DNA of 5,112 nucleotides from Bordetella parapertussis (GCA_945869935.1 CAMBSA010000192.1:1-5112); one strand, 5' to 3'; shown: positions 1 through 5,112, counted from the first letter of the stretch. A program made the numbers and translations. The notes: a model not told the origin generated them from the letters alone.

Positions 1-148
1 CGATCGCGCGCGCCGCGATGTCCACCGGGCCACCAAGCGAACCGCCGGTGACGATTCGAACCAGACGGTTCGGATACTCCTGGGCGCAAGCTGTCGCGCA
101 AAACAGCAACGCCGAAATCATCGTCACCGCGCTGAAAGGCTGTTTCAT
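1..148 (-). CDS. Bug/TctC-family solute-binding protein, N-terminal part (runs off window)
   Basis: This is the first 49 codons of a periplasmic tripartite-tricarboxylate (TctC/Bug) binding protein; the rest lies beyond base 1. The start ATG at 148-146 is preceded by a GGAAGG ribosome site (163-158) with 9 nt spacing. A signal peptide is visible: Lys2, a hydrophobic stretch at about residues 7-20, and an A-C-A site after residue 22. The mature chain opens with the family hallmark Q-E-Y-P-x-R, then strand LVRIV and the glycine-rich ligand loop GGSLGGPVDIAAR (residues 35-47). The Asp at 43 sits where Bug proteins contact the ligand carboxylate. It starts 43 nt after the stop of the upstream Bug gene and is probably co-transcribed with it. 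It is not a close copy of that neighbour: after the shared Y-P the two differ at most positions. The ligand is unknown. Family assignment is confident although only the N-terminus is seen. Confidence 0.85.
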   Translation of the reverse strand, partial: MKQPFSAVTMISALLFCATACAQEYPNRLVRIVTGGSLGGPVDIAARAI

Positions 149-191
149 CTGTTGTTTCCTTCCGTGCACCAAAAAACGACCGGGATACCCT

Positions 192-1160
192 CTACTGGGT
201 AGCCTTCAGGTCGAGACTGCGAATGATTCCGCCCCACTTGTCGAAGTCGGTCTTCATCCTCGCGGCGAGGCGCTCGGGCGTGCCGCCTATCGGGTACAGG
301 CCCTGCGAGATGAACCGGTCGCGAATGTCGGGCGCGGACAGTATCTTGTTGATTTCCGCGTTCAGTTTGGCAACGATGTCGGCCGGAGTACCGACAGGGG
401 CAAAGAAATTCCACGACGAACTGGTCTCGAAGCCGGGATAGGTCTCCGCAATCGTCGGCACGCCGGGCGCGGCGTCGAGGCGCCGGGTCGAACCGATCGC
501 GACCGCCTTCAGCTTGCCGCTCTTGACGTGCGGCATGGTCTGCGGAAGGCCGCCATAGGCGAGCTTGACTTCACCGGCCACCATGTCCACGAGGTACTGG
601 CCGCTCCCCTTATATGGAATGCCCACCACATCCGAAACCGCGAGCCCGCCGGCGGTCTTGAGCATCTCCATCGACAGCTGGTGGATGCTCGCCACGCCGG
701 TATGCGCATAGCTGACCTTGCCCGCGTTCGCCTTCAGGTAGGCGATCAGCTCGGGCACGGTGTTCGCGGGAATCGAGGGGTGGACCGCGAGCACGTACTC
801 GATGTTCACCCCCTGGATCACCGGCACGAAGTGCTGGTCGTAATAACCGAGATTCGCCATCAGGTGAGGCAGGGTGACCATCTGGCTGTCGTTGCCAAGG
901 AACAAGTTGTAGCCGTCAGCGGGGCGCGTCCGTGCCGCGTTGTAGCCGATCAGCCCGTTGGCCCCGGCGCGGTGGTCGAGCACCACCTGCTGCCCCCAGA
1001 CCTCGGTGAGCTTGGCGCCCACCACCCGCGCTATCGGGTCGGAACTGCCCCCGGGCGCGTTGGGTATGACGACCGTGATTGCCTTCGATGGATAGGCCTG
1101 CGCTTGCGCGCCAGCGAATGGAAGCATTGCAAGAAACAGGGCAATCAGGATTCGGCTCAT
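192..1160 (-). CDS. Bug/TctC-family periplasmic solute-binding protein
   Basis: This is a complete 322-aa extracytoplasmic binding protein of the TctC/Bug family, close to the usual length of about 320-330 aa. Such proteins bind carboxylates or related small compounds in the periplasm. Signal peptide: residues 1-20 (M-S-R, then a hydrophobic core), with likely cleavage at A-Q-A before QAYPSK. Family landmarks in order: YPSKAITVVIP (23-33), ligand loop APGGSSDPIAR (35-45), DHRAGANGLIG (62-72), ADGYNLFLG (81-89), IPYKGSGQYLVDMVAGEV (181-198), LPHVKSGKLKAVA-like segment (209-221), PGVPTIAETYPGFE (232-245), and the C-terminal helix ending in DKWGGII (307-313). I chose the ATG at 1160 because it gives a clean signal peptide and has GGAG 5 nt upstream. 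The frame stays open to a TTG at 1268, but that extension overlaps the preceding gene's stop and runs through a terminator-like hairpin. No tctA/tctB genes are visible, so it is an orphan Bug protein or serves a distant permease. Its ligand cannot be told. Confidence 0.93.
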   Translation of the reverse strand: MSRILIALFLAMLPFAGAQAQAYPSKAITVVIPNAPGGSSDPIARVVGAKLTEVWGQQVVLDHRAGANGLIGYNAARTRPADGYNLFLGNDSQMVTLPHLMANLGYYDQHFVPVIQGVNIEYVLAVHPSIPANTVPELIAYLKANAGKVSYAHTGVASIHQLSMEMLKTAGGLAVSDVVGIPYKGSGQYLVDMVAGEVKLAYGGLPQTMPHVKSGKLKAVAIGSTRRLDAAPGVPTIAETYPGFETSSSWNFFAPVGTPADIVAKLNAEINKILSAPDIRDRFISQGLYPIGGTPERLAARMKTDFDKWGGIIRSLDLKATQ

Positions 1161-1165
1161 AGGGG

Positions 1166-1169
1166 CTCC
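1166..1169 (-). promoter_or_regulatory. Ribosome binding site fixing the start of the second Bug gene
   Basis: GGAG on the minus strand lies 5 nt before the ATG at 1160. Together with the signal peptide that begins there, it decides for this start over the in-frame TTG at 1268 and the in-frame ATG at 1229, which sits inside the hairpin. Confidence 0.6.
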
Positions 1170-1219
1170 GGCGTGCAGTGGTTGGAGAGAATTCGCAATC
1201 GGGACGTCATGCGAGGGGC

Positions 1220-1251
1220 AAAACCGCATCGCCGGCGCCCCGCCGGCGATG
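1220..1251 (-). terminator. Hairpin plus T4: probable rho-independent terminator
   Basis: A perfect 10-bp inverted repeat (CATCGCCGGC and GCCGGCGATG, arms 1227-1236 and 1242-1251) flanks a 5-nt loop. On the minus strand it is followed by CGG and TTTT (1223-1220). It begins 6 nt past the TGA of the haem-oxygenase-like gene. On the plus strand no T run follows either side, so the signal points in the direction of the genes. The T tract is short and separated from the stem by three bases, so termination may be partial and allow read-through into the Bug genes. A REP-like mobile palindrome is the alternative. Confidence 0.55.
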
Positions 1252-1257
1252 ACCCCT

Positions 1258-1944
1258 TCATTCGTCAAGCTTGTAATTCATCTCGTAATGCAGGTAGATG
1301 CCGTCGAAGTACAGCCAGCGCATGCGCGCGCTCTCGTAGGCCCAGTGAATCGCGAGATCCTTTAGCTCACGGGTCGTGCAGTGGCGCTCAAGCGCCTCGA
1401 ACGCCCTGCCGCCGTGATCCTCGTCCGCCTCGACATGCAGCCAGAAGTGCTCGATGTCGCTCTCGGGGTATTTGTAGATCTCGCGCAACGCCGGAAGCAT
1501 CCTGCTATAGAGCATCGGCGACTGCGACTCGGTGCCGATGTTGATCGCGGCAACGCCCGCAATCCAGGAGTCGTGCTCCGTCGCCTCCTTCTGGAAGCGG
1601 ACCCACGATTCGGTTGTCGGCAGTCCGCGGCCCTTTTTCACTTTCTCCAGGTCGGCTCCGTTGGCCTTGGCAAACTTGAGAAGTATGTCGAGGTGCGAAT
1701 GATCCTCGTCGGTCTCCTCGTTGTAGTTGTCAAGGGTGAACTTGACCACATCCTTCGGCGCACCGACGCAGATGTTGATCATCATCGGCACCAGCTTGGA
1801 GACCCAATGGTAATGCTCGACCGCCCAACCCATGTGGGCGTTGCGGCTGACTTCGCCCTTCGCCCACTTCTCGGTCAGCGGATGGTTCGCGCAATGGCGC
1901 CTGAGCACCGCCGCCTCCAGTTCCTTCCTGAAACTGCTCTTCAT
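1258..1944 (-). CDS. Haem-oxygenase-like putative diiron oxidase (TenA/PqqC/CADD superfamily)
   Basis: This 228-aa, all-helical, soluble protein belongs to the TENA/THI-4/PQQC-like fold and is probably an iron-containing redox enzyme acting in the cytoplasm. The signs are E77-x6-H84 in the stretch EETDEDHSH, E139 in GTESQS, and H170-x3-D174-x2-H177 in HVEADEDH. This ligand set and spacing match, from memory, the six-ligand pattern of haem-oxygenase-like diiron oxidases such as Chlamydia CADD (E-x6-H, E, H-x3-D-x2-H). PqqC and thiaminase TenA lack that full set, so a plain thiaminase or regulator label is unlikely. Other notable parts are an aromatic EHYHW at 43-47 and a tyrosine-rich C-terminus. 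There is no signal peptide or membrane segment. The start ATG at 1944 has a modest purine-rich site (AAGAGAG) 7-8 nt upstream. It follows the ABM-like gene by 50 nt and is followed at once by a terminator hairpin, so the two form a cassette. Superfamily is confident; diiron chemistry is inferred from motifs; substrate unknown. Confidence 0.88.
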   Translation of the reverse strand: MKSSFRKELEAAVLRRHCANHPLTEKWAKGEVSRNAHMGWAVEHYHWVSKLVPMMINICVGAPKDVVKFTLDNYNEETDEDHSHLDILLKFAKANGADLEKVKKGRGLPTTESWVRFQKEATEHDSWIAGVAAINIGTESQSPMLYSRMLPALREIYKYPESDIEHFWLHVEADEDHGGRAFEALERHCTTRELKDLAIHWAYESARMRWLYFDGIYLHYEMNYKLDE

Positions 1945-1994
1945 CCGATAGCTCTCTTTTTAGTTGATTGGCGTTATTTATCCCCGCGCGGATC

Positions 1995-2360
1995 TCAGGC
2001 GCTGGCCTTGTCGAGCACGTCCTGCGGCGTGCTCGAGACCACCTTCGCATACTCCGGCACAAACGTTCCGCCCTCGAGAAGTCCGACGAAGGCGGGTTTC
2101 ATGGCGACGAGTTGCTTTCGTATCTTGGCATGTTCCTCGATATCGGACCATTCCGCGATCAGCCAGAAATGGTGTTCGTCCTTGACATCCTGCACCAGGG
2201 CGCCGTCCCTGACCTGCGCCGGGGATTTGTGCATCGGGTTGTCGGGGCCGTAATCGAATTCGTTGAACAGTTCGATGAATTCCTGTGCCTTACCGGGCTT
2301 TACCTTGAAGTCGTAGATATGAAGGTAGTTGCCCATGCTGGCGATTGGAACGAGGGCCAT
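1995..2360 (-). CDS. Antibiotic-biosynthesis-monooxygenase-like (dimeric alpha-beta barrel) protein
   Basis: This small soluble protein of 121 aa has the layout of the ABM/dimeric alpha-beta-barrel superfamily. First come strand YLHIYDFKV and K-P-G-K-A-Q-E-F (12-28), then helix EFIELFNEF (27-35), a strand around GALVQDV (53-59), and HHFWLIAEWSDIEEH (63-77), the pattern typical of these folds. The last part is a helix near RKQLVAMKPAFVGLL (81-95) and a final strand. Members are cofactor-free monooxygenases, haem-degrading enzymes, or small accessory and ligand-binding proteins; nothing here singles one out. The start ATG at 2360 has an excellent AAGGAGA site 5 nt upstream, which favours it over the internal ATG at residue 9. 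It is the first gene after a 194-bp gap holding a promoter candidate, and the putative diiron oxidase follows 50 nt later, suggesting a joint oxidative step. Fold is fairly confident; enzymatic activity is not shown. Confidence 0.85.
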   Translation of the reverse strand: MALVPIASMGNYLHIYDFKVKPGKAQEFIELFNEFDYGPDNPMHKSPAQVRDGALVQDVKDEHHFWLIAEWSDIEEHAKIRKQLVAMKPAFVGLLEGGTFVPEYAKVVSSTPQDVLDKASA

Positions 2361-2365
2361 CTTGT

Positions 2366-2372
2366 TCTCCTT
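2366..2372 (-). promoter_or_regulatory. Strong ribosome binding site of the ABM-like gene
   Basis: AAGGAGA on the minus strand lies 5 nt before the ATG at 2360. This is the reason for preferring that start over the second in-frame ATG eight codons on. Confidence 0.7.
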
Positions 2373-2466
2373 GGATCAACGGTGGATGCCCGCGACGACT
2401 GCGCGCGAGCTTTCTGGAAGGGGCCCAGGGACGCTCGCCTTGCCGGCACGTCCCGGGGGAAACTGA

Positions 2467-2481
2467 CCTCGCAGTGCGAGG
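2467..2481. promoter_or_regulatory. Perfect 15-bp palindrome, candidate operator
   Basis: CCTCGCA-G-TGCGAGG is a perfect inverted repeat with a single central base. It lies about 7-21 nt downstream of the start site expected from the promoter candidate, a classic place for a repressor to block transcription. A tight RNA hairpin is unlikely because the loop would be one base. The regulator is unknown and no regulator gene lies in the window. Confidence 0.4.
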
Positions 2482-2495
2482 CGCTGCTTGCGACA

Positions 2496-2525
2496 ATGAT
2501 TTCCGATCGGTTTATCGGGTGTCAA
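2496..2525 (-). promoter_or_regulatory. Candidate sigma-70 promoter for the ABM/diiron-oxidase cassette
   Basis: On the minus strand a perfect TTGACA (2525-2520) is followed after 18 bp by AATCAT (2501-2496), a 4-of-6 match to TATAAT. The spacer contains the palindrome CCGATCGG and is less GC-rich than the flanks. Transcription would begin near 2488, giving a leader of about 128 nt before the ATG at 2360. The -35 box is convincing and the -10 box is mediocre. Confidence 0.45.
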
Positions 2526-2554
2526 GCGAATTCGATCCATCCCTGGCCACCCGG

Positions 2555-3541
2555 CTAGTCGAGCTTGAGCCCGATTTCCCGGGCAAGCTTTCCCCAACGC
2601 TCGATGTCGGAGCGAAGCAACTGTCCGAACTCCTCGGGCGTGCTGTGCGAGGGCTCGATGCCCTGGACAATCAGCTTCTTGATGAACTCGTCGCGGCCGA
2701 GCGCCTTGACGATCGCCGCGTTCAACCGGTCGATTACCGGACGCGGGGTCTTTGCAGGCGCGAACAGACCGAACCACTGGTCCACGTGGTAGCCCGCAAG
2801 GCCCGACTCCTCGGCAGACGGCCATGTCGGCGCAAGGCTGGAACGCGAGCGGGTGGTGAGGGAAATCGCGCGCACCTTGCCCGACTTGACGTGCGGCAGG
2901 GTGGTCGAGACCGGGGTGATCGCCACCGGCACCTGCCCGGCGGCGACGTCGGCAATCGCGGGGGCGCAGCCCTTGTAGGGTATATGCACCATGTCCGCGC
3001 CCGTCATCGACTTCAACAGTTCGCCCGCGAGATGCTGCGCGGTGCCGTTGCCGCAGGAAGAATAGGCAAGCTTGGCGTCCTTGGTCCGTGACAGGGCGAT
3101 GAGCTGCTGCAGGTTTTGCGAGGGCACGCCCGCGCTCACCGAGATCACCAGCGGGACGTTGCCGAGCACGGTCATCGGCAGCAGGTCCCGCACCGGGTCG
3201 AAGGGCAGGTTCTTGTTGATCGCGGCATTGATCGCGTACGCATTGGTGTTGAGCATCAGGGTACGACCGTCCGGAGCGCTCTTGACCACGTACTCCGCAC
3301 CGATATTGCCGGTCGCGCCGGGCCGGTTCTCCACCGACACCGGCTGACCGAGCAGCGGCGCGAGCTCAAGCGCGAGCAGACGGGCATAAACATCGACTCC
3401 GCCCCCCGGCGCATACGGTGCAATGATCCAGACAGTCTTGGGATCGGCCTGCGTCTGCGCGAATGCCGCCGGCGCCGCCACGGTGAATACCACCGACGCC
3501 GCCAGGCAGATCCACGATTGCCACTTCGCCACGGACTCCAT
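2555..3541 (-). CDS. Bug/TctC-family periplasmic solute-binding protein with paired cysteines
   Basis: This is a complete 328-aa periplasmic binding protein of the TctC/Bug family. The signal peptide covers residues 1-28: Lys6, a hydrophobic core about 11-27, and cleavage at A-F-A before QTQADPK. Landmarks are VWIIAPYAPGGGVDVYAR (37-54, Asp50 in the ligand loop), ENRPGATGNIGAEYV (71-85), APDGRTLML (89-97), YSSCGNGTAQHLAGELLK (160-177), VHIPYKGCAPAIADVAAGQV (185-204), LPHVKSGKVRAISLT (215-229) and the C-terminal ERWGKLAREIGLKLD. Cysteines C163 and C192 sit in the two loops that normally line the ligand pocket and could form a disulfide. The start ATG at 3541 has a near-perfect AAAGGAGG site 6 nt upstream. 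It lies 45 nt after the Pht5-like gene, with a GC-rich hairpin between them, and probably shares its transcript. The ligand is unknown; the neighbours make a carboxylated, perhaps aromatic, compound a reasonable guess. Confidence 0.94.
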   Translation of the reverse strand: MESVAKWQSWICLAASVVFTVAAPAAFAQTQADPKTVWIIAPYAPGGGVDVYARLLALELAPLLGQPVSVENRPGATGNIGAEYVVKSAPDGRTLMLNTNAYAINAAINKNLPFDPVRDLLPMTVLGNVPLVISVSAGVPSQNLQQLIALSRTKDAKLAYSSCGNGTAQHLAGELLKSMTGADMVHIPYKGCAPAIADVAAGQVPVAITPVSTTLPHVKSGKVRAISLTTRSRSSLAPTWPSAEESGLAGYHVDQWFGLFAPAKTPRPVIDRLNAAIVKALGRDEFIKKLIVQGIEPSHSTPEEFGQLLRSDIERWGKLAREIGLKLD

Positions 3542-3559
3542 GCGATGCCTCCTTTGCCA

Positions 3560-3577
3560 GCCCGGCCGGCGCCGGGC
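3560..3577 (-). other. GC-rich intercistronic hairpin
   Basis: GCCCGGC-CGGC-GCCGGGC gives a perfect 7-bp stem with a 4-nt loop, located between the Pht5-like stop and the next Bug start. It ends 4 nt before the AAAGGAGG ribosome site (3555-3548). There is no T run, so it is not a standard terminator. It could protect the upstream mRNA 3' end or set relative expression of the two genes; chance in GC-rich DNA is also possible. Confidence 0.4.
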
Positions 3578-3586
3578 GATGCGGTG

Positions 3587-4579
3587 TCAGATTTTCGAGA
3601 GATCGAAGGTCGAATGCGCGAACAACTCCTCGGGCGCCACCCTGCGATCCGACAGCCCCTGGTCCTGGTGGTAGCGCGAGAACGCCTCGAGGTCCTTGAT
3701 GTTTTCCTTGAAGCCGTAGCGCCAGTAGTCATTTCCCATCACCCGGCGCGTCTCGTTGTAATGGTCGACCACCCAGGGGAGTTGCACCATCAACTGCGCC
3801 AACTCGTTGAGTTCCCGGTCGGCAATTTTCTTGGCGGCGAGAAACGCGTTGTACACGTTCACCGGCAGCCAGGGGTACTTCTCCACCAGCGTCTTTCGAA
3901 TCCCGATGAGGTGCATGATCGGGAAGAAACCGGTTCGCTTGAAATACTCCTGCTCGACAGTCTTGAAATCGGAAAAAAGCCGGTCAACGTTGGGCACGCC
4001 GCGATCGAAGCAGGAAGGCGCCCTCGCGGTGATCATCGCGTCGATCTCCCCGGTCTCGAGCATGCCCGACAGGGTCTTGTCATCAGGCACCTGCTGCAGA
4101 TCGATCGCCGCGGGCAAACGGATCGGCGAGCGCTCGCCGCGGCCGGGCTCCTCGATGCCGCCACGGCGCCAGTGGATGGTCTCGGGCAGAACCCCGTAGT
4201 CGTCCTTGAGCATGCCGCGTATCCAGACGTTCGCGGTGATCTGGTATTCGGGCACCCCGACCGTCTTTCCCGCGAGATCCGCTGGCTTGCGGATGCCCCG
4301 GTCGGTGCGGATGTAGATGCCAGAATGGCGAAATACCCGGGAGACGAAGGCGGGAATTCCGACATAGGCATTCTCGCCGCGCGACACCGTCGCCATGTGG
4401 CTCGAGAGAGACAGCTCGGTGATGTCGAACTCCTGGAACTTGAACGCGCGATGAAAGCACTCCTCCGCATTCACCGCGAGCGGCACCACATCGCATCCCT
4501 CGATCGGCACGCGACCGGAAAAAATGCCCTTCGCGCGATCGTAGTCGCACACGGCGAGGGTCACGGGAATCTTGCGCAT
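3587..4579 (-). CDS. 4,5-dihydroxyphthalate decarboxylase (Pht5)-like protein
   Basis: This 330-aa protein of the 4,5-dihydroxyphthalate decarboxylase family is related to the NMT1/THI5-like substrate-binding fold and has the family's usual length. Recognisable stretches are VCDYDRAKGIFSGRVPIEG (10-28), FDITELSLSSHM (51-62), VFRHSGIYI (82-90), KTVGVPEYQITANVWIRGML (105-124), the GGIEEPGR loop (140-147), TGFFPIMHLIGIR (216-228), and the C-terminal GNDYWRYGFKEN (282-293) and RRVAPEELFA (312-321). In phthalate degradation the named enzyme converts 4,5-dihydroxyphthalate to protocatechuate, but many relatives are labelled only as ABC substrate-binding proteins. The ATG at 4579 has AGGAGAG 8 nt upstream. 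The product starts M-R-K-I-P without any signal peptide, and the 72-codon upstream extension overlaps the permease gene and is not signal-like. A cytoplasmic enzyme therefore fits better than a periplasmic receptor. Its place right after an ABC permease is where a receptor gene would sit, so both options stay open. Confidence 0.88.
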   Translation of the reverse strand: MRKIPVTLAVCDYDRAKGIFSGRVPIEGCDVVPLAVNAEECFHRAFKFQEFDITELSLSSHMATVSRGENAYVGIPAFVSRVFRHSGIYIRTDRGIRKPADLAGKTVGVPEYQITANVWIRGMLKDDYGVLPETIHWRRGGIEEPGRGERSPIRLPAAIDLQQVPDDKTLSGMLETGEIDAMITARAPSCFDRGVPNVDRLFSDFKTVEQEYFKRTGFFPIMHLIGIRKTLVEKYPWLPVNVYNAFLAAKKIADRELNELAQLMVQLPWVVDHYNETRRVMGNDYWRYGFKENIKDLEAFSRYHQDQGLSDRRVAPEELFAHSTFDLSKI

Positions 4580-4670
4580 GAGTGGTTCTCTCCTGATGAA
4601 ATGATTGATGGCCGTTTCGGAATCGTTGCACGGGCAGGCGTGAAGCGCGGCCCTCCGCTGTCTGCGTCCC

Positions 4671-5112
4671 TCAGGCCGTCCCCACCGCCACCCGCTGCGA
4701 CGTGTGCCACGGCAGGCAGAGGCGCTCGAGCCAGGCGAGCACCCAGAACAGCAGCACACCGATGATCGCAAGCAGGAAAATCGCGGCGAACACACGCGGC
4801 GTGTCGAACATCCCTTGGGCGCTCAGAATCACATAGCCGACGCCGCGCTGCGAGGACACGAATTCGCCGACGATCGCACCCACCAGCGAGAGCGAAATCG
4901 CCACCTTCATGCCGGCGAACATGCTCGGCAAGGCGGTGGGGAAACGGATGCGCCAGAGCGTGTCGAAGCGGCTGCCGCGAAGGCTGCGCGCAAGATCGAT
5001 GATGTCCGGAGGCACCGACCGGAGCCCGAGCACCGTGTCGATCACCACCGGAAACACCGCGATCAGGAACGCGATCGCGATCTTGGGCTGTGCGCCGGTG
5101 CCCAACCAGATC
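4671..5112 (-). CDS. ABC transporter permease, SsuC/TauC/NrtB-like, C-terminal part (5' end outside window)
   Basis: These are the last 146 codons of an inner-membrane permease of the nitrate/sulfonate/taurine (binding-protein-dependent) class. The reading frame is open through base 5112 (I-W-L-G-T-G-A-Q-P-K), so the gene begins outside. Visible parts: a membrane segment IAIAFLIAVFPVVIDTV; the cytoplasmic EAA-type loop DLARSLRGSRFDTLWRIRFPTALPS, which docks on the ATPase; a second segment after GMKVAISLSLVGAIVG; the family signature GEFVSSQRGVGYVI followed by FDTPRVFAAI; and a last segment IFLLAIIGVLLFWVLAWLE before a short basic tail. The first E of the EAA loop is D here and its usual Gly is Arg followed by Gly. 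An ATPase and possibly a binding protein are expected further upstream. It is followed after 91 nt by the Pht5-like gene, likely in one operon. The transported compound is unknown. Confidence 0.92.
   Translation of the reverse strand, partial: IWLGTGAQPKIAIAFLIAVFPVVIDTVLGLRSVPPDIIDLARSLRGSRFDTLWRIRFPTALPSMFAGMKVAISLSLVGAIVGEFVSSQRGVGYVILSAQGMFDTPRVFAAIFLLAIIGVLLFWVLAWLERLCLPWHTSQRVAVGTA

Larger units (their letters stand above)
2361..2554. other. 194-bp intergenic region: leader of the ABM/diiron-oxidase pair
   Basis: This is the longest gene-free stretch in the window. Going down the minus strand from the Bug stop (2555), it holds a promoter candidate (2525-2496), an 8-bp palindrome CCGATCGG in its spacer (2503-2510), and a perfect 15-bp palindrome (2481-2467). 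A weaker inverted repeat GGGACG/CGTCCC follows (arms 2449-2454 and 2428-2433, 15-nt loop), then the ribosome site at 2372-2366. I see no convincing small gene and no clear terminator for the preceding Bug gene. Confidence 0.6.

Noticed and set aside
1161..1268. N-terminal extension of the second Bug protein to a TTG at 1268 or an ATG at 1229
   Set aside because: It would overlap the preceding gene and translate through the terminator hairpin, and it would put 36 or 23 non-signal residues in front of a clean signal peptide.
18..1544. Open plus-strand frame of 508 codons
   Set aside because: It lies opposite two well-supported minus-strand genes, its product is rich in Arg, His and Gly with no recognisable domain, and it runs through intergenic DNA. 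It is a by-product of high-GC third-position bias.
1945..1994. AT-rich gap between the ABM-like and diiron-oxidase genes as a second promoter
   Set aside because: A GATAAA-like box is present, but no acceptable -35 box lies at a suitable distance; co-transcription is simpler.
2428..2454. Inverted repeat GGGACG/CGTCCC in the leader of the ABM-like gene
   Set aside because: The stem is only 6 bp with a 15-nt loop and no recognised riboswitch features; it is easily expected by chance at this GC content.
1381..2558. Plus-strand open frames opposite the oxidase and ABM-like genes
   Set aside because: They mirror conserved minus-strand coding sequence, lack ribosome sites I would trust, and show no domain pattern.
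3116..4765. Open plus-strand frame of 549 codons
   Set aside because: It is antisense to the Bug, Pht5-like and permease genes, all clearly recognisable. Its product has no family features and ends in a low-complexity Ala/Arg/Pro tail.
4580..4795. 72-codon N-terminal extension of the Pht5-like protein
   Set aside because: It overlaps the permease gene by more than 100 bp, reads as Cys/Arg/Ser-rich shadow sequence, and the internal ATG has a good ribosome site and matches the family's N-terminus.
1..5112. CRISPR arrays, tRNA or rRNA genes, insertion sequences, attachment sites
   Set aside because: No repeated spaced units, cloverleaf patterns, transposase-like frames or flanking duplications were seen on either strand.

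Overview
The window is a high-GC stretch in which every gene I can support reads on the minus strand, so transcription runs from high to low coordinates. Three separate genes for TctC/Bug-type periplasmic solute-binding proteins within 5 kb, with no tctA or tctB membrane genes beside them, is typical of Betaproteobacteria of the order Burkholderiales (Bordetella, Achromobacter, Cupriavidus, Variovorax and relatives). That placement rests on family knowledge; no rRNA or other phylogenetic marker is present.

Layout in transcription order: (1) 5112-4671, the C-terminal part of an ABC transporter permease of the nitrate/sulfonate/taurine class, cut by the window edge. (2) 4579-3587, a 330-aa protein of the 4,5-dihydroxyphthalate decarboxylase (Pht5-like) family without a signal peptide. 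(3) 3541-2555, a Bug solute-binding protein with a signal peptide. (4) A 194-bp gap with a promoter candidate (perfect TTGACA) and a perfect 15-bp palindrome just past the predicted start site. (5) 2360-1995, a 121-aa antibiotic-biosynthesis-monooxygenase-like (dimeric alpha-beta barrel) protein. (6) 1944-1258, a 228-aa haem-oxygenase-like protein with a complete set of diiron ligands (E77, H84, E139, H170, D174, H177). (7) A strong hairpin followed by T4, the likely terminator. (8) 1160-192, a second Bug protein. (9) 148-1, the N-terminus of a third Bug protein, cut by the window edge.

Read as a whole, this looks like a small catabolic or uptake island. Periplasmic binding proteins and an ABC permease could capture a carboxylated, possibly aromatic, compound. 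A Pht5-like decarboxylase and a two-gene oxidative cassette (ABM-like protein plus putative diiron oxidase) could process it inside the cell. The substrate is not readable from the sequence and the shared pathway is inference. The most interesting item is the ABM/diiron-oxidase pair, which appears to have its own promoter, a candidate operator and a terminator.
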